Source of the DNA: Gemmatimonadota bacterium
Lineage (GTDB): Bacteria > Gemmatimonadota > Gemmatimonadetes > Gemmatimonadales > Gemmatimonadaceae
Direction of reading: 5' to 3'
Length of the DNA stretch: 64,000 bases
Assembly (NCBI GenBank): GCA_016704465.1
Contig: JADJAD010000013.1
Coordinates: 186,001-250,000, forward strand
Shown: one piece after another, positions 45,631 to 54,681 of the stretch
Position numbering within the stretch: the first letter of the stretch is position 1
How the letters are laid out: each line of letters begins with the position of its first letter
The notes under the pieces: generated by a model
The model's database searches: none
What the model was told of the DNA's origin: nothing
What the model saw: only the letters and a program-made list of their open reading frames with translations
Position numbers and translations under genes: made by a program

Positions 45631-45934
45631 GCCTGGGGAAGCTCCTTGCATTTGCTGAGTGGGCGAGCGGATACCTAACGCGGCTGACGGGCGAGTCGCG
45701 ATGCGCGGTCGGCCGTCGTCGGCAAGGATCGTCGTGCAGCGCGGTGCGTGACGAACCTAGCTTGCCCGATCCGCGGTCACGGGTGCACGCACCTCTCGTG
45801 CTCGTGCATGGAGGTACCCGATTGGTCGGTGCCTGACTCCAGAGGTGAGCCACACGCCACGGCTTGTCGTGGCATGTCGTCTCCACCGACTGGTTCGCCG
45901 TCACATGCATGCGCATGACTGCTGGCCGTTGAAT
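45631..45934. other. intergenic region upstream of the RibD-like gene
   Basis: A 304-base gap contains one variant of the CGTTAGGC octamer (about 45675). I see no RNA gene, hairpin or ORF with protein-like content. The base composition is slightly richer in A+T than the flanks. Confidence 0.4.
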
Positions 45935-46363
45935 TCATGTCGTACGCGCCGGCTTTCGCCAGCGCCAAGGCTCAGCCGGCGCACGCAGGTAGCGCTGGAA
46001 GACGTACCTCCATGGCAGGACCAGCGGCACCAGTACCACGCCCATCAGGCAGTTGACAAGTGTTTCACTCCCGTACGCGTCGAGTTGTCCAACGCGCCAC
46101 GCTGGTACGCCGAAGGCAAGAACCCAAATGACCTTCCACGCCAGTTCGAAGAGGAGGAGCGGCAGCATTTGCGCGGGATACCGAATGCCCAACGCGGCAA
46201 GCAGACTGATGGCGCCAAGGAGGGCTCGCACAACGCTACTCGGGCCGGTGGAGAGCTCGTTCGGCGACAATATTGACGGCCAGAACGTCAACGCCAAGCC
46301 TACTGCCATGAGGGTGTACATGGCACGAAGCACGTAGAGGCGGAGCAGGCTGAGTTGTTCCAT
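45935..46363 (-). CDS. four-helix integral membrane protein, unknown family
   Basis: The 142-residue protein has hydrophobic segments at about 8-30, 44-60, 64-82 and 105-122 (LRAMYTLMAVGLALTFWPSI; VRALLGAISLLAALGIRYPA; LPLLLFELAWKVIWVLAFGV; CLMGVVLVPLVLPWRYVFQR). The N-terminus should be cytoplasmic. The family has no firm name that I recognise, though similar small proteins occur singly in many bacteria. It lies downstream of the truncated serine hydrolase on the same strand. Confidence 0.7.
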   Translation of the reverse strand: MEQLSLLRLYVLRAMYTLMAVGLALTFWPSILSPNELSTGPSSVVRALLGAISLLAALGIRYPAQMLPLLLFELAWKVIWVLAFGVPAWRVGQLDAYGSETLVNCLMGVVLVPLVLPWRYVFQRYLRAPAEPWRWRKPARTT

Positions 46364-46529
46364 TCGACGGACTCCTTCAGGCGGACGCGATCCTGCGGGA
46401 CAGTCATTCGTGCTGCTGCACCCGCGTCTCGAAGGGGGCTGTGACGGAATGCAGCGAAGGCCGATGCTGTACGCGGATGCGCGACAGGGTGTTTCACTTC
46501 GAACAAGGTGGTGCGCTGACCCGTCGAGT

Positions 46530-47057
46530 CTACACGGTATTCTTCTTCAGTTGCGCCGCCAGGGATGCACGCTCGTCGAATGCGTCGTGCGCGGTCGCCG
46601 GGTGAACCCAACGCAATGGCATCGGATTCGGCACGCCGGCCGTGTGCGTGAGTAGTTGTCGGACGGTAAGTTCGCCTTCGTAGCGAACGGGATCGACGTA
46701 GCGGTTGACCGGGTCGTCCAGACGGAGAGCCCCCGCTTCGGCCACGCTGAGCACGGCGGCGGCCGTGACCGTCTTGCTCATCGAGTACGCCATCAGGGTC
46801 GTCGCCGAAGTCATCAGGCGCCGTTCTGCGATGTCTGCCCATCCGCCAGAGTACTCGAACGGTAGCCCACCCGAATCCACCACGAGATATTGAGTTCCCC
46901 GGACTCTCGAGTTGGCAACCAGCTCGTCTAGGTACCCGCGCGCATCCTCACCTTCTACGAGCGCCCGAGGGCCCGAGGGCCCGAGAGCCCGAGGGCCCGA
47001 GGGCCCGCAGGTCGAAGTAGAAACCGATAGACCAGCAAGGAGCCAACGGCCACAGCG
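46530..47057 (-). pseudogene. truncated serine beta-lactamase-like hydrolase
   Basis: The reading frame from 47057 to a stop at 46530 contains the N-terminal third of a class C beta-lactamase/esterase-type enzyme: GYLDELVANSRVRGTQYLVV, GLPFEYSGGWADI, the nucleophile motif Ser-Met-Ser-Lys (S-x-x-K) in AYSMSKTVTAAAVLSV, and VRQLLTHTAGVPN. After LAAQLKKNTV the frame stops, and the Tyr-x-Asn and His/Lys-x-Gly regions, about 200 residues, are missing; no continuation was found in other frames. The 5' part runs into an 8-bp repeat array with no convincing start codon; GTG 46883 gives only the inner fragment. I call it a remnant. Confidence 0.7.
46963..47010. repeat. 8-bp tandem repeat, about six copies
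   Basis: The unit GCCCGAGG starts at 46963. There are five copies with one variant (GCCCGAGA at 46979) and a last divergent copy. The 8-bp period is not a multiple of three, so a change in copy number would shift the frame of the hydrolase remnant that runs through it. Confidence 0.9.
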
Positions 47058-47115
47058 TCAGGCGCAAGCAAACGTCATCGCCGGTGACTCACCGAGGCTC
47101 GCGCTTCTCTGCTGC

Positions 47116-48063
47116 TCATCGCCCTTCGCGGCGCTCTCGATACCACGCCACGGTTCGCTCGATGCCGCTCAGAATCGGGGTTGCCGACAGGTTGAATGCG
47201 CGTTCCATCCTGGTCGAGTCAACGACAAACGGCGCCGTGAACTCGTACATCATCTCAACGCTGGCGCGTGCGCCGGGAACGAACAATCCCGCCAGCCGCA
47301 TCATGCACGGCGATACGACGCCGACGCGGGACTCCGTGCCAAGAACACGAGCGGCTTCCTCGACCATCTCGCCCTGGGTCCTGGCTGCAGCATGCGGGGT
47401 GATCCAGCTCCGGCCAAGGGCGCTGTCGTTCGTGCCGAGCGCTGCCGCCGCACGCCCGACGTCCTCGATGTACGCAAACGAGTGCAGAAGGTCGGCCGAC
47501 CCGCTGACCTGCGCCCGCTTACCGGCTACGAGGTTGCCGAAGACCCGCTCACCGAGGGCCGATTCGACGACGCCGGGCCCGTAGTAGTCGCTGGAACGAA
47601 GGGCCGTCGCTTGCACGTCGCCACGCGCATGGGCGAGCATCACGTCCTCGGCCATCTGCTGGCGTAGAGCACCCTTCTTCGACGCAGGTGCAATTGCCGA
47701 GTCCTCGCTGATGGGCCTTGAGGAGTCGTATATGTACAGATTCTCGATCGACACGTACTTGGCATTCTCGGACTGGGCCGCGCCCAGCACTCCAGCCTGC
47801 AGTGCGGGAAAGAGCTCACTCCACAGGTGGTATGGAGGATTGAGCGCCTGATAGACGACCGAAGCGCCTTTGGCACAGTCACGGGCCTGCGCGGAATCCG
47901 CCGCGTCCGCCCTCATCATCTCGACGTCTGCAGGCATCAGGCCGGGGCGCACACCGCTACGATTCACAGCGCGCACCCGCTTCCCCTGCACGCGCAGGTC
48001 GCGCGCGATCCAGCAGCCTACCGGTCCGGTTCCATAGATCACATGGACGTCTGCGGTTGTCAC
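47116..48063 (-). CDS. NAD-dependent epimerase/dehydratase (extended SDR) family protein
   Basis: The 315-residue protein has the N-terminal nucleotide fold VIYGTGPVGCWIARDL (G-x-G-x-x-G). A mid-region, SIENLYIYDSSRPIS, stands where the Tyr-x-x-x-Lys site lies in extended SDRs, though the lysine spacing is not clear. LRSSDYYGPGVVES matches the usual substrate-loop segment, and the C-terminus has VVDSTRMERAFNLSATPI. It is probably an NAD(P)-binding reductase or epimerase acting on an unknown small molecule. It is cytoplasmic. Base composition is slightly lower in G+C than the core genes. Confidence 0.85.
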   Translation of the reverse strand: MTTADVHVIYGTGPVGCWIARDLRVQGKRVRAVNRSGVRPGLMPADVEMMRADAADSAQARDCAKGASVVYQALNPPYHLWSELFPALQAGVLGAAQSENAKYVSIENLYIYDSSRPISEDSAIAPASKKGALRQQMAEDVMLAHARGDVQATALRSSDYYGPGVVESALGERVFGNLVAGKRAQVSGSADLLHSFAYIEDVGRAAAALGTNDSALGRSWITPHAAARTQGEMVEEAARVLGTESRVGVVSPCMMRLAGLFVPGARASVEMMYEFTAPFVVDSTRMERAFNLSATPILSGIERTVAWYRERREGR

Positions 48064-48162
48064 TCTAGCTCTGCACGGTGCTGGGTTCGAAGCGAACGTC
48101 TGCGTTCAGCAGCAGCGGGTCTTCACAGGATGCGGCCCGCGATCGAAGTGAACAAGGCCGCG

Positions 48163-48597
48163 TCAGAGCGAGGTACCTGTGCCAGTCGCCCCGGGCAACT
48201 GCAGCCGCGCGACCGCGACGCCCAGCCACGCCACGGCGATCACCATCGAGATCCCGCCGAGCAGGACAAAAACCGGTGGTGCACCAATCAGGAGTTCAGC
48301 GAGGATTCCGACTGGCATCAGCATCCCGAATAGGCTCATCCAGGAAATCCAGCGGGTCGACGTCGGGGCAATCGGCAACCGAAGCAACAGATAGCCGATG
48401 GCCACATTGAGAAACGCGAAGAGGTTGCCGTGCACATGGGCGAGCCGCGCCTCGAAATGCGCTCCCGTCGCGTAGGCAGCGATCCACTCCGCCTTGTCGG
48501 GGCCGAAGTCGCGCAAGTAAATGAGCACAAATCCGAAGAGCATGAACCCGGAAAGAAACAGCAATCCTGCGGCGATATTCCATTTTCCTGTTCGCAT
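48163..48597 (-). CDS. small polytopic membrane protein coupled to the efflux operon
   Basis: The 144-residue protein has about four hydrophobic segments (NIAAGLLFLSGFMLFGFVLI; LFAFLNVAIGYLLLRLPIA; ISWMSLFGMLMPVGILAELL; VFVLLGGISMVIAVAWLGVA) and conserved-looking histidines in the first loop (AHFEARLAHVHGN). ATG 48597 shares one base with the tolC-type stop (TGATG), so it is translated with the efflux operon. I do not recognise the family. Confidence 0.7.
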   Translation of the reverse strand: MRTGKWNIAAGLLFLSGFMLFGFVLIYLRDFGPDKAEWIAAYATGAHFEARLAHVHGNLFAFLNVAIGYLLLRLPIAPTSTRWISWMSLFGMLMPVGILAELLIGAPPVFVLLGGISMVIAVAWLGVAVARLQLPGATGTGTSL

Positions 48598-50078
48598 CAA
48601 TCTCTCTCCCTTTCGGTTCGAGTGTGCGTTGGCGGGGGCTCCGTCGAGCCCCCGATTGCCTGGTAGTACGAGACACTGTCGAGCAGTCGCTGGGTCCGGG
48701 CGGCAATCAGGTTGATCTGCGCCTGTCGAGACACCCTCTGTGCCGCGAGTACCTGCAGGTATCCGACCGCACCGAGCGCATACTGCCGTTTCACGGATTC
48801 GAGCGCCGCCTGCGACGCCTCGTCGGCGCTCGCGAGTGCAGACAGTGCCTGGGCATCGTTGTCCAGTGCACGCAGGATGTCCGCCATGTCGCGCAGCGAC
48901 TCCAGCACGACGCCTTGATAGTTCGCCGCTGCGGATTCGAATGCGGCCAATGCTGCCCGCTTCTCTGCGGGCAACCCTGGGTTGAGTAACGGTTGGGTCA
49001 GTTGCGTGACCAGACTCCAGATCGCCGTTCCTCCGCCGAACAACGCGCCGGCACTCAACGCCTGCGACCCGATGCTGCTGCTCAGGTTGACCTGCGGGTA
49101 GAGCTTGGCGACGGCCGCGCCGTAGTCCGCGTTGGCGGCATGCATCAGCGCCTCCGCGGCCAGGATATCGGGACGGCGCCGCACCAGTTCCGACGGTACG
49201 ATCAGGGGAAGGTCGGTCGGAAGCACGAGATCCGACATGACAAACGCGGGCAGGCCTGCTGTCCCTGGTGGCCGACCAGCGAGCGTGGCCAGCAGGTGCG
49301 CGCTCTGCTCCAACAGTTGCCGTTGCCGGGGAATGCTGGCGCGGGTCTGGTCCCGCTGCTGCTGCAACGCCAGCACCTCATCGGGTGAGGCCGCACCGAG
49401 GCGTTGACGCTGCCGGGCGATCTCGAGTTGTTCCTCATCGATCGCGAGAATGGCGTCCAGGGCCTCGATCTGCGCGAACAGCTGCGCCTGGGTGGTCGCC
49501 GTTCCGACGATGGCGGCCGACAGCGTGAGCCGTGCGCCATCCCACTGATAGCGCCGATAGTCGGCGCGAGCGGCGAGCGCTTCGAGGGCACGGCGGTTGC
49601 CGCCGAACAGGTCGAGCTTGTACCGCACGCCGATCGAGGCGTTGAACAGGCCGAACTCGCGGGCGTCACTGTCCTGGCCCAACGCGGCGGGGTTGAAGCG
49701 CTGACGTTGGGCGCCGAGCGAGGCATCGGCTTGCGGGTAGCGCGTCGCACCAGCCTGTGCGGCGAACAGCGCCTGGGATTGTCGCAACGTCGCCTCCGCC
49801 GCGATGACGGTCGGACTTTCCTTGAGCGCGTGGGCGATCAGCGTGTCCAGCGTTGGAGAGCCGAGGGCGCGCCACCATTGGGTGCTGTCCGCCGGCGCAC
49901 CGGTGAAACGCTGTGCCCCGCCGAGCGCGCCGGGCGCCGAGTCGGTCTGTGCCGGCAGGGCGTTAGGCGTGTACACGCCCACGACGGGCACGACCGGGCG
50001 CTCGAACGCCGGTCCGGCGGCGCATCCTGCGAGCGACGCGGAGAGCAGCACGAGTGTGACGAGACGATGGTACGTCAC
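48597..50078 (-). CDS. NodT-type outer-membrane efflux lipoprotein (TolC family)
   Basis: The 493-residue protein starts at GTG 50078, eight bases after the ATPase stop. It begins with a lipoprotein signal (LVTLVLLSASLAGC). The family string PVVPVVGVYTPNALP is followed by two repeated outer-membrane-factor halves (TLDTLIAHALKESPTVIAAE; RRPDILAAEALMHAANADYG; LQVLAAQRVSRQAQINLIAA). It would form the trimeric outer-membrane channel for the export system encoded upstream in the same operon. Confidence 0.92.
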   Translation of the reverse strand: MTYHRLVTLVLLSASLAGCAAGPAFERPVVPVVGVYTPNALPAQTDSAPGALGGAQRFTGAPADSTQWWRALGSPTLDTLIAHALKESPTVIAAEATLRQSQALFAAQAGATRYPQADASLGAQRQRFNPAALGQDSDAREFGLFNASIGVRYKLDLFGGNRRALEALAARADYRRYQWDGARLTLSAAIVGTATTQAQLFAQIEALDAILAIDEEQLEIARQRQRLGAASPDEVLALQQQRDQTRASIPRQRQLLEQSAHLLATLAGRPPGTAGLPAFVMSDLVLPTDLPLIVPSELVRRRPDILAAEALMHAANADYGAAVAKLYPQVNLSSSIGSQALSAGALFGGGTAIWSLVTQLTQPLLNPGLPAEKRAALAAFESAAANYQGVVLESLRDMADILRALDNDAQALSALASADEASQAALESVKRQYALGAVGYLQVLAAQRVSRQAQINLIAARTQRLLDSVSYYQAIGGSTEPPPTHTRTERERD

Positions 50079-50085
50079 GGCCCGG

Positions 50086-50808
50086 TTACCCCTGCTCCGC
50101 TTCGTTGAGCGCTCGGCCCTCGCCGGCTTCCTCGTGTGTCTTTCCATCACGGATATGGTAGATGCGCTTGAATGTCGGGATGATCTTCTCATCATGAGTC
50201 ACGACGATGATGGCGGTCTCGTACCGATGCGCCATTTCGTGCAGGATACGGATGACCGTGAGCGCCCGCGCGCTGTCCAGTGGCGCGGTGGGCTCGTCGG
50301 CCAGGATCACCGGAGGGCGGTTGACCAATGCACGCGCGATGGAAACGCGCTGCTGCTCGCCGCCGGAGATCTGTGAGGGCATCCCCTTGGCGCGGTGCGC
50401 GATGTCGAGGGCACCGAGCAGTTCCACGGCGCGCTGGCGCGCGTCGCTATTGGCGACGCCCGCCAGCATTGGCAACAGCGCCACATTGTCGGTGACGTCG
50501 AGGAACGGGATGAGGTAGGGCGCCTGGAACACGAACCCGATCTTGTCGCGGCGAAGTGCCCGGAGATCCGTGATCTTCCACCCATCGTCGTAGATGACGT
50601 CGTCGCCCAGGATCATGCGCCCCGACGTCGGCTCGATCACGGCGCCGAGGCACTTGAGGAGCGTCGACTTGCCGGAGCCCGATGGGCCGATGAGACCGAC
50701 CACCTCGCCGGGGGCGACGTACATGTCCACGCCCTTCAATGCGTCGACAGCCGTGTCGCCCTCGCCATACCGTTTCGTCAGTCCCTCGATGCGGATACCG
50801 GTACTCAT
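50086..50808 (-). CDS. ABC transporter ATP-binding protein (MacB/LolD/DevA type)
   Basis: The 240-residue ATPase starts at ATG 50808, four bases after the permease stop. Walker A GPSGSGKSTLLKC, Q-loop VFQAPYLIPFLDV, signature ISGGEQQRVSIARAL, Walker B VILADEPTAPLDS and switch His in VVTHDEK are all present. The string EPTAPLDS and the partner gene order fit the DevBCA-like heterocyst glycolipid exporter group. It supplies energy to the FtsX-type permease next to it. Confidence 0.93.
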   Translation of the reverse strand: MSTGIRIEGLTKRYGEGDTAVDALKGVDMYVAPGEVVGLIGPSGSGKSTLLKCLGAVIEPTSGRMILGDDVIYDDGWKITDLRALRRDKIGFVFQAPYLIPFLDVTDNVALLPMLAGVANSDARQRAVELLGALDIAHRAKGMPSQISGGEQQRVSIARALVNRPPVILADEPTAPLDSARALTVIRILHEMAHRYETAIIVVTHDEKIIPTFKRIYHIRDGKTHEEAGEGRALNEAEQG

Positions 50809-50812
50809 GCGG

Positions 50813-52015
50813 TCATCCTCCAATGGCGTCGGCCGGATCGACCCGAAGCGCCGCACGGATGGCGATCAAGCTGGCCAGCATGCAGATCACCACCACGGCG
50901 AAGAATCCGGCGATCGTATCGCCCGGAATCAGCAGCACGTACTTTGGGAAGAAGGGCGCCCAGAACGACGCGGCGATCTTGCCCACCGCAAACCCGATGA
51001 GACCGAGTCCGAGCGCCTGCTGCATGATCATGCTGGCGATCGTGCGGTTCCGGGTGCCGATCAGCTTGAGGACGGCGATTTCGCGGATCTTGCCGAGCGT
51101 CATCGTATAGATGATGAAGGCGACGATCGCCGCACTGACGATGGCGAGGATCACCAGGAACATCCCGATCTGCTTGGCCGACGTCGCGATCAACTTGCCG
51201 ATGAGGATGCCTTCCATCTCCGGCCTCGTATAGACGGTCAGCCGCTGCCAGCGCTCGATGGACTCGGCGACATCGTCCGATGCGTAGCCAGGCCGGAGTC
51301 GGACGAGCACCGCGTTGACGTACGGATTGCGGCTCTGTGAAGTGATCACCGCGTCGAGCAGGCCAGGGACGCCTGCCCGGTTGAAGGCGGGGTTCTCGGA
51401 CGTGCGCCGCCGGCTCTGCAGCACGGCATCGTTGTCCTTGAGGAACTGGGCCTCCTGCGCATCCTTCAACGGGATGAAGACCATCGGGTCGCCCCCCGAC
51501 GACACCATCCGACGGGTGAGTCCCACCACCGTGTAGAAGTTGCGACGGATCCTGACGCGATCGCCGAGCGCGAAGCCGGAGGCGACGTCGGCCACCGCCT
51601 CGTAGTGGCTGCGCGTGATCTGACGTCCCGCCACGAGGTAGGGTGGCCACCCGGGGGTGCCGGCCTCACCCGACGCAATGCCGACGACCATCGCGCGGAC
51701 GTCCCGCTCGGCACTGCGGACCTGCATCGTGAGATAGGTGACGTTGGCGGCTTGCGCCACACCCTGCACCGCCAGAATGCTGCGGTACGCGTCGTCATTG
51801 AGACTCGACGGTTCCGCGTACGGGCCGAGCGTCTCCTTTTGCACGACCCAGAGCTCGGCGCCACTGTTGTCGAGCAACGCCTTGCCATCATCCACCATGC
51901 CGCGATACACCCCGGCCATGGTCAGCGTCACTCCGATCAGCAGCCCCAGGCCGATCCCGGTGAAGACATACTTTCCCCATTCGTGCCGGATGTCTCGGCC
52001 GGCCAGGCTGATCAT
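50813..52015 (-). CDS. FtsX/MacB-type ABC permease (DevC-like)
   Basis: The 400-residue inner-membrane protein has an N-terminal helix (GKYVFTGIGLGLLIGVTLTM), a large periplasmic domain to about residue 270, then three helices (IGMFLVILAIVSAAIVAFII; then the family motif LGKIREIAVLKLIGTRNRTI; and a final segment IAGFFAVVVICMLASLIAI ending in RVDPADAIGG). ATG 52015 overlaps the end of the membrane fusion protein gene (ATGA). Together with that protein, the ATPase and the TolC-type channel it makes a complete export machine. Confidence 0.92.
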   Translation of the reverse strand: MISLAGRDIRHEWGKYVFTGIGLGLLIGVTLTMAGVYRGMVDDGKALLDNSGAELWVVQKETLGPYAEPSSLNDDAYRSILAVQGVAQAANVTYLTMQVRSAERDVRAMVVGIASGEAGTPGWPPYLVAGRQITRSHYEAVADVASGFALGDRVRIRRNFYTVVGLTRRMVSSGGDPMVFIPLKDAQEAQFLKDNDAVLQSRRRTSENPAFNRAGVPGLLDAVITSQSRNPYVNAVLVRLRPGYASDDVAESIERWQRLTVYTRPEMEGILIGKLIATSAKQIGMFLVILAIVSAAIVAFIIYTMTLGKIREIAVLKLIGTRNRTIASMIMQQALGLGLIGFAVGKIAASFWAPFFPKYVLLIPGDTIAGFFAVVVICMLASLIAIRAALRVDPADAIGG

Positions 52016-53163
52016 CGCGCCACACCGGCGATCCGGTCGACCACGGTGATGCGACTGCGCGCACTTAGGGCTTTGGCGCTGTACACCACGATGCGATCGC
52101 CGACCGTGAGCCCGCTGCGCACCTGCACGTTACCGTCGAGATCGGAGGGACCGAGCGTGACCGGGGTGAACTGGAGGTCACCGCCCACCACCATCCACAC
52201 ACCGGACTGACCATCCACGCGCTGCACCGCGGCGTTGGGGATTACCGGGGCCGGTACCGCCAGCGGGGAGGCCGACCGTCACTTCGGCCAGCTCCCGATC
52301 GGCGGCAACGGGTCGGGGGCGGAGTTGAACGCCACCTTGGCCACCGTCTCTTCCGTGACCGCGTCCGCCCGTGGCTCCACACGCACCACACGTCCGGTCA
52401 GCGGCTCGCCCCGCCGCGACCGCAACAGGATCTGGGTCGACAGTCCGGCCTGCAGTCCACGCGTGCTGCCCTGGTCGAATCGCACGCTGAGCCAGAGGGT
52501 CTCCGGATCGACGATCTCCACCACCATCTGCCCGGCAACGACTGTGGTTCCCGGATCCACATCACGCGCGATCACGAGGCCATCGGCTGGCGCGACAAGG
52601 CGAAGGTTCCTGCGCTGTGCGACGAGTGCCGCGCGATCGTCGCCGGCGCGCGCAAGCTCCGCGCGAATCGCGAGCAGTGCCGCGTCGGCCACGTGTCGCT
52701 CTTGCTGCTTGGAGGCGACGATTTCCTCACTGGTCGAGCGCACCGCGAGCAGCTGTTCGTATCGTTCCATCTGCGTCTGTGCAAAGTCCCGGCGGAGTTC
52801 TGCCTCGTGCACCGTGGCCTCGCCGCGCCGGTACACCGCGTCCAGCGCACGGAGGCGCTCGTCGAGATCGACCGGATCCATCTCTCCCATCAGCTGACCA
52901 GCCACGACGCTGTCGCCGACATCGACCATCAGTCGCTTGACGCGCCCGGCAACGGTCGGCCCGACCCGGTAGCGATAGCGCGACTCGACGGTGCCGATCC
53001 CGAACACCCCGGGCGCGACGGATCGAGACTCCACGGTCGCGACGGTCACCGCGACCGGCGCCAGGGGACCTGAGCGCAGCGCGACGTATGCGAAGAGACC
53101 GAGCAGCGCCAGGAGTACCGCCGCTAACGCCAGCGTGCGTCCCTTGAGCGGAAATCCCTTCAT
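52012..53163 (-). CDS. periplasmic membrane fusion protein (HlyD/MacA/DevB type), two compensating frameshifts
   Basis: Membrane fusion protein linking the permease to the outer-membrane channel. It has an N-terminal anchor (TLALAAVLLALLGLFAYVAL), a biotinyl-lipoyl-like half (GRVKRLMVDVGDSVVAGQLM), a helical hairpin (ERYEQLLAVRSTSEEIVASK), the second lipoyl half (VAPADGLVIARDVDPGTTVV) and a beta-barrel. The frame breaks at plus-strand 52294-52296 (three C where four are needed) and is put right at 52265-52268 (four G where three are needed). With both corrected the end reads GELAEVTVGLPLAVPAPVIP, then NAAVQRVDGQSGVW to the stop at 52012, giving 383 residues. Paired homopolymer errors of opposite sign point to sequencing error. 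It overlaps both neighbours by ATGA. Confidence 0.9.
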
Positions 53164-53768
53164 GGCTGTGCCTCGATACCGCGACGGTAGATGGCGAATA
53201 CTCGCGGAGCGTCTCCACGAATCCGCGTGACGTCACCGGCCAGCAACCCCTGCAACACGAGACCCTGAATCGTACCGACGAAAAGGATCGCGGCCGCCTC
53301 GGTATCGAGCGCGGCAGGCAGCTCCTCCCGCTGCTTGGCATCGGCGAGGAGTTGAGACACTCGCTCGCCATAGCGCCGAAGGAATGCCTGCACGATGCCC
53401 TTGGGTGTCGACGGCTCGGCGCGTTGCAGTTCGGAGAGCAGGATGCGTGGCACGCCGGGGTGCGAGGCGACGAACTCCACGTGTGCCGTGAAGAGCGATT
53501 CGAGGGCGCGTAGCGGCGATGCCGTCGCCCGTACTGCGGCGTCGACGCGGGACATGAGGCCAGCGGCGACCCACTCCATCACCGCCTGCAGGATCGTGTC
53601 TTTTGTCGCGAAGTGCCTGAACACGGCGCCCTGCGTCAGTCCCATCTCCTGCGCGATCGCGGTGGTCGTGATCTCACTGGGGTTGTGACGCGCCGCCAGT
53701 GCGACGACTGCCTCGACGGTGGCGGCCCTACGATCGCTGGCTCGCAAATACTCTCGCTGCGTCTTCAT
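53160..53768 (-). CDS. TetR/AcrR-family transcriptional repressor
   Basis: The 202-residue protein has an N-terminal helix-turn-helix (ITTTAIAQEMGLTQGAVFRH, then FATKDTILQAVMEWVA) of the TetR type and a helical ligand-binding domain with the common C-terminal segment AAAILFVGTIQGLVLQGLLA. It is the first gene of the efflux operon; its stop overlaps the membrane fusion protein start (ATGA). An AT-rich dyad sits just upstream of its start. The arrangement suggests self-repression lifted by a substrate of the exporter. Confidence 0.92.
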   Translation of the reverse strand: MKTQREYLRASDRRAATVEAVVALAARHNPSEITTTAIAQEMGLTQGAVFRHFATKDTILQAVMEWVAAGLMSRVDAAVRATASPLRALESLFTAHVEFVASHPGVPRILLSELQRAEPSTPKGIVQAFLRRYGERVSQLLADAKQREELPAALDTEAAAILFVGTIQGLVLQGLLAGDVTRIRGDAPRVFAIYRRGIEAQP

Positions 53769-53782
53769 ATCGCTCTTAAAGA

Positions 53783-53806
53783 AAGTGATTACTTACTAAC
53801 TTACAG
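53783..53806 (-). promoter_or_regulatory. probable TetR operator upstream of the efflux operon
   Basis: The 14-mer AGTGATTACTTACT (53784-53797) is an imperfect dyad, five of seven arm positions pairing. It is followed by a further TTAC copy (AACTTAC). It lies 16 bases before the repressor's ATG in an otherwise G+C-rich sequence, and similar TGATTACTTA-type sites are bound by AcrR-like repressors. Confidence 0.5.
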
Positions 53807-53932
53807 TCGATTCGGGACGGCGCAAGGGGTAAGGACTCGATCACGATTGCGGAGCGGCCCGAGGCCGCGCGCGCGTGACGCACGCGATCCCCGGCTCGCT
53901 CGTCAACTGCAGGGCCTGCGCGAGCGCGGGGG

Positions 53933-54484
53933 CTACTCGGGAGTCAGGCGCGAGGCGTGCAGGTGCAACAGCTGCCATGCGCCCACGTTCTGGTCCCACG
54001 CCCATACGAGCGTCCGACGCCCAGGTGCGGTGCCATCGGTGAGTTCGAAGGTGACCAGTGCGCCCTCCGGGCCGGTCAGGCGAATCCGGAGTTCGCGCAC
54101 CGCCGGAAGTATCTGAAGTGTCGGGACTCCCCTCGTCGAATCAGCGCGCACCTCCGCGAACAGCGCGCGGAAGTACGTGAGCACTGCGGGACGGCCGGAT
54201 AACAGGTGAGGCTGATCGGCATCTGGCAGGAAGACCGTGGCCTCGGGCGCCCAGGCGGCGGCAAATGGGGCATACTGCAGGCTATCGAAGGCGACGAGAA
54301 ACGCGCGCACGGATGCGTCGACGCTGGCGCTGTCGGGTCGCACGCGAGCGGCTTGCGTGGCGTAGTGAGAGACGCTGGAATCAGGCACGATCGCGAGTGG
54401 CGCCACGGTACGACCACGGTGGACACAGGCCGCGACGCCGGCCAGCATGAGTGCGAGTGAGGACGCGGTGCGGAAGCGTGTCAT
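53933..54484 (-). CDS. SnoaL/NTF2-like lipoprotein
   Basis: The 183-residue protein starts at ATG 54484 with a lipoprotein signal (SLALMLAGVAAC). The mature domain has the SnoaL/DUF4440 pattern: VRAFLVAFDSLQYAPFAAAW, ATVFLPDADQPHLLSGRPAV, TYFRALFAEVRADS and ending WQLLHLHASRLTPE. This is a cone-shaped alpha-beta fold used by many ketosteroid-isomerase-like and accessory proteins. A function cannot be assigned. It stands alone between the efflux operon and the low-G+C esterase. Confidence 0.8.
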   Translation of the reverse strand: MTRFRTASSLALMLAGVAACVHRGRTVAPLAIVPDSSVSHYATQAARVRPDSASVDASVRAFLVAFDSLQYAPFAAAWAPEATVFLPDADQPHLLSGRPAVLTYFRALFAEVRADSTRGVPTLQILPAVRELRIRLTGPEGALVTFELTDGTAPGRRTLVWAWDQNVGAWQLLHLHASRLTPE

Positions 54485-54681
54485 GAGCGGACGGCGCTTC
54501 TTCCGAGGGCGATACAACGGTGATGCTCGCCTGCGGGTGCATTCAAGCACGGCGAGCGACGCGAGGTTCCGTCATTCGCTCGTCTGGCGCAGCGCACCAA
54601 CCGCGCCATTGCGATAGGAAGTCGCGTGTGCCAGCAGTCCATCGAGACGAGCAACGCGCACAAACCGACTCTGGTTCTTCG

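Noticed and set aside
46963..47010. CRISPR-like array
   Set aside because: The 8-bp units are directly adjacent without spacers and no cas genes are present.
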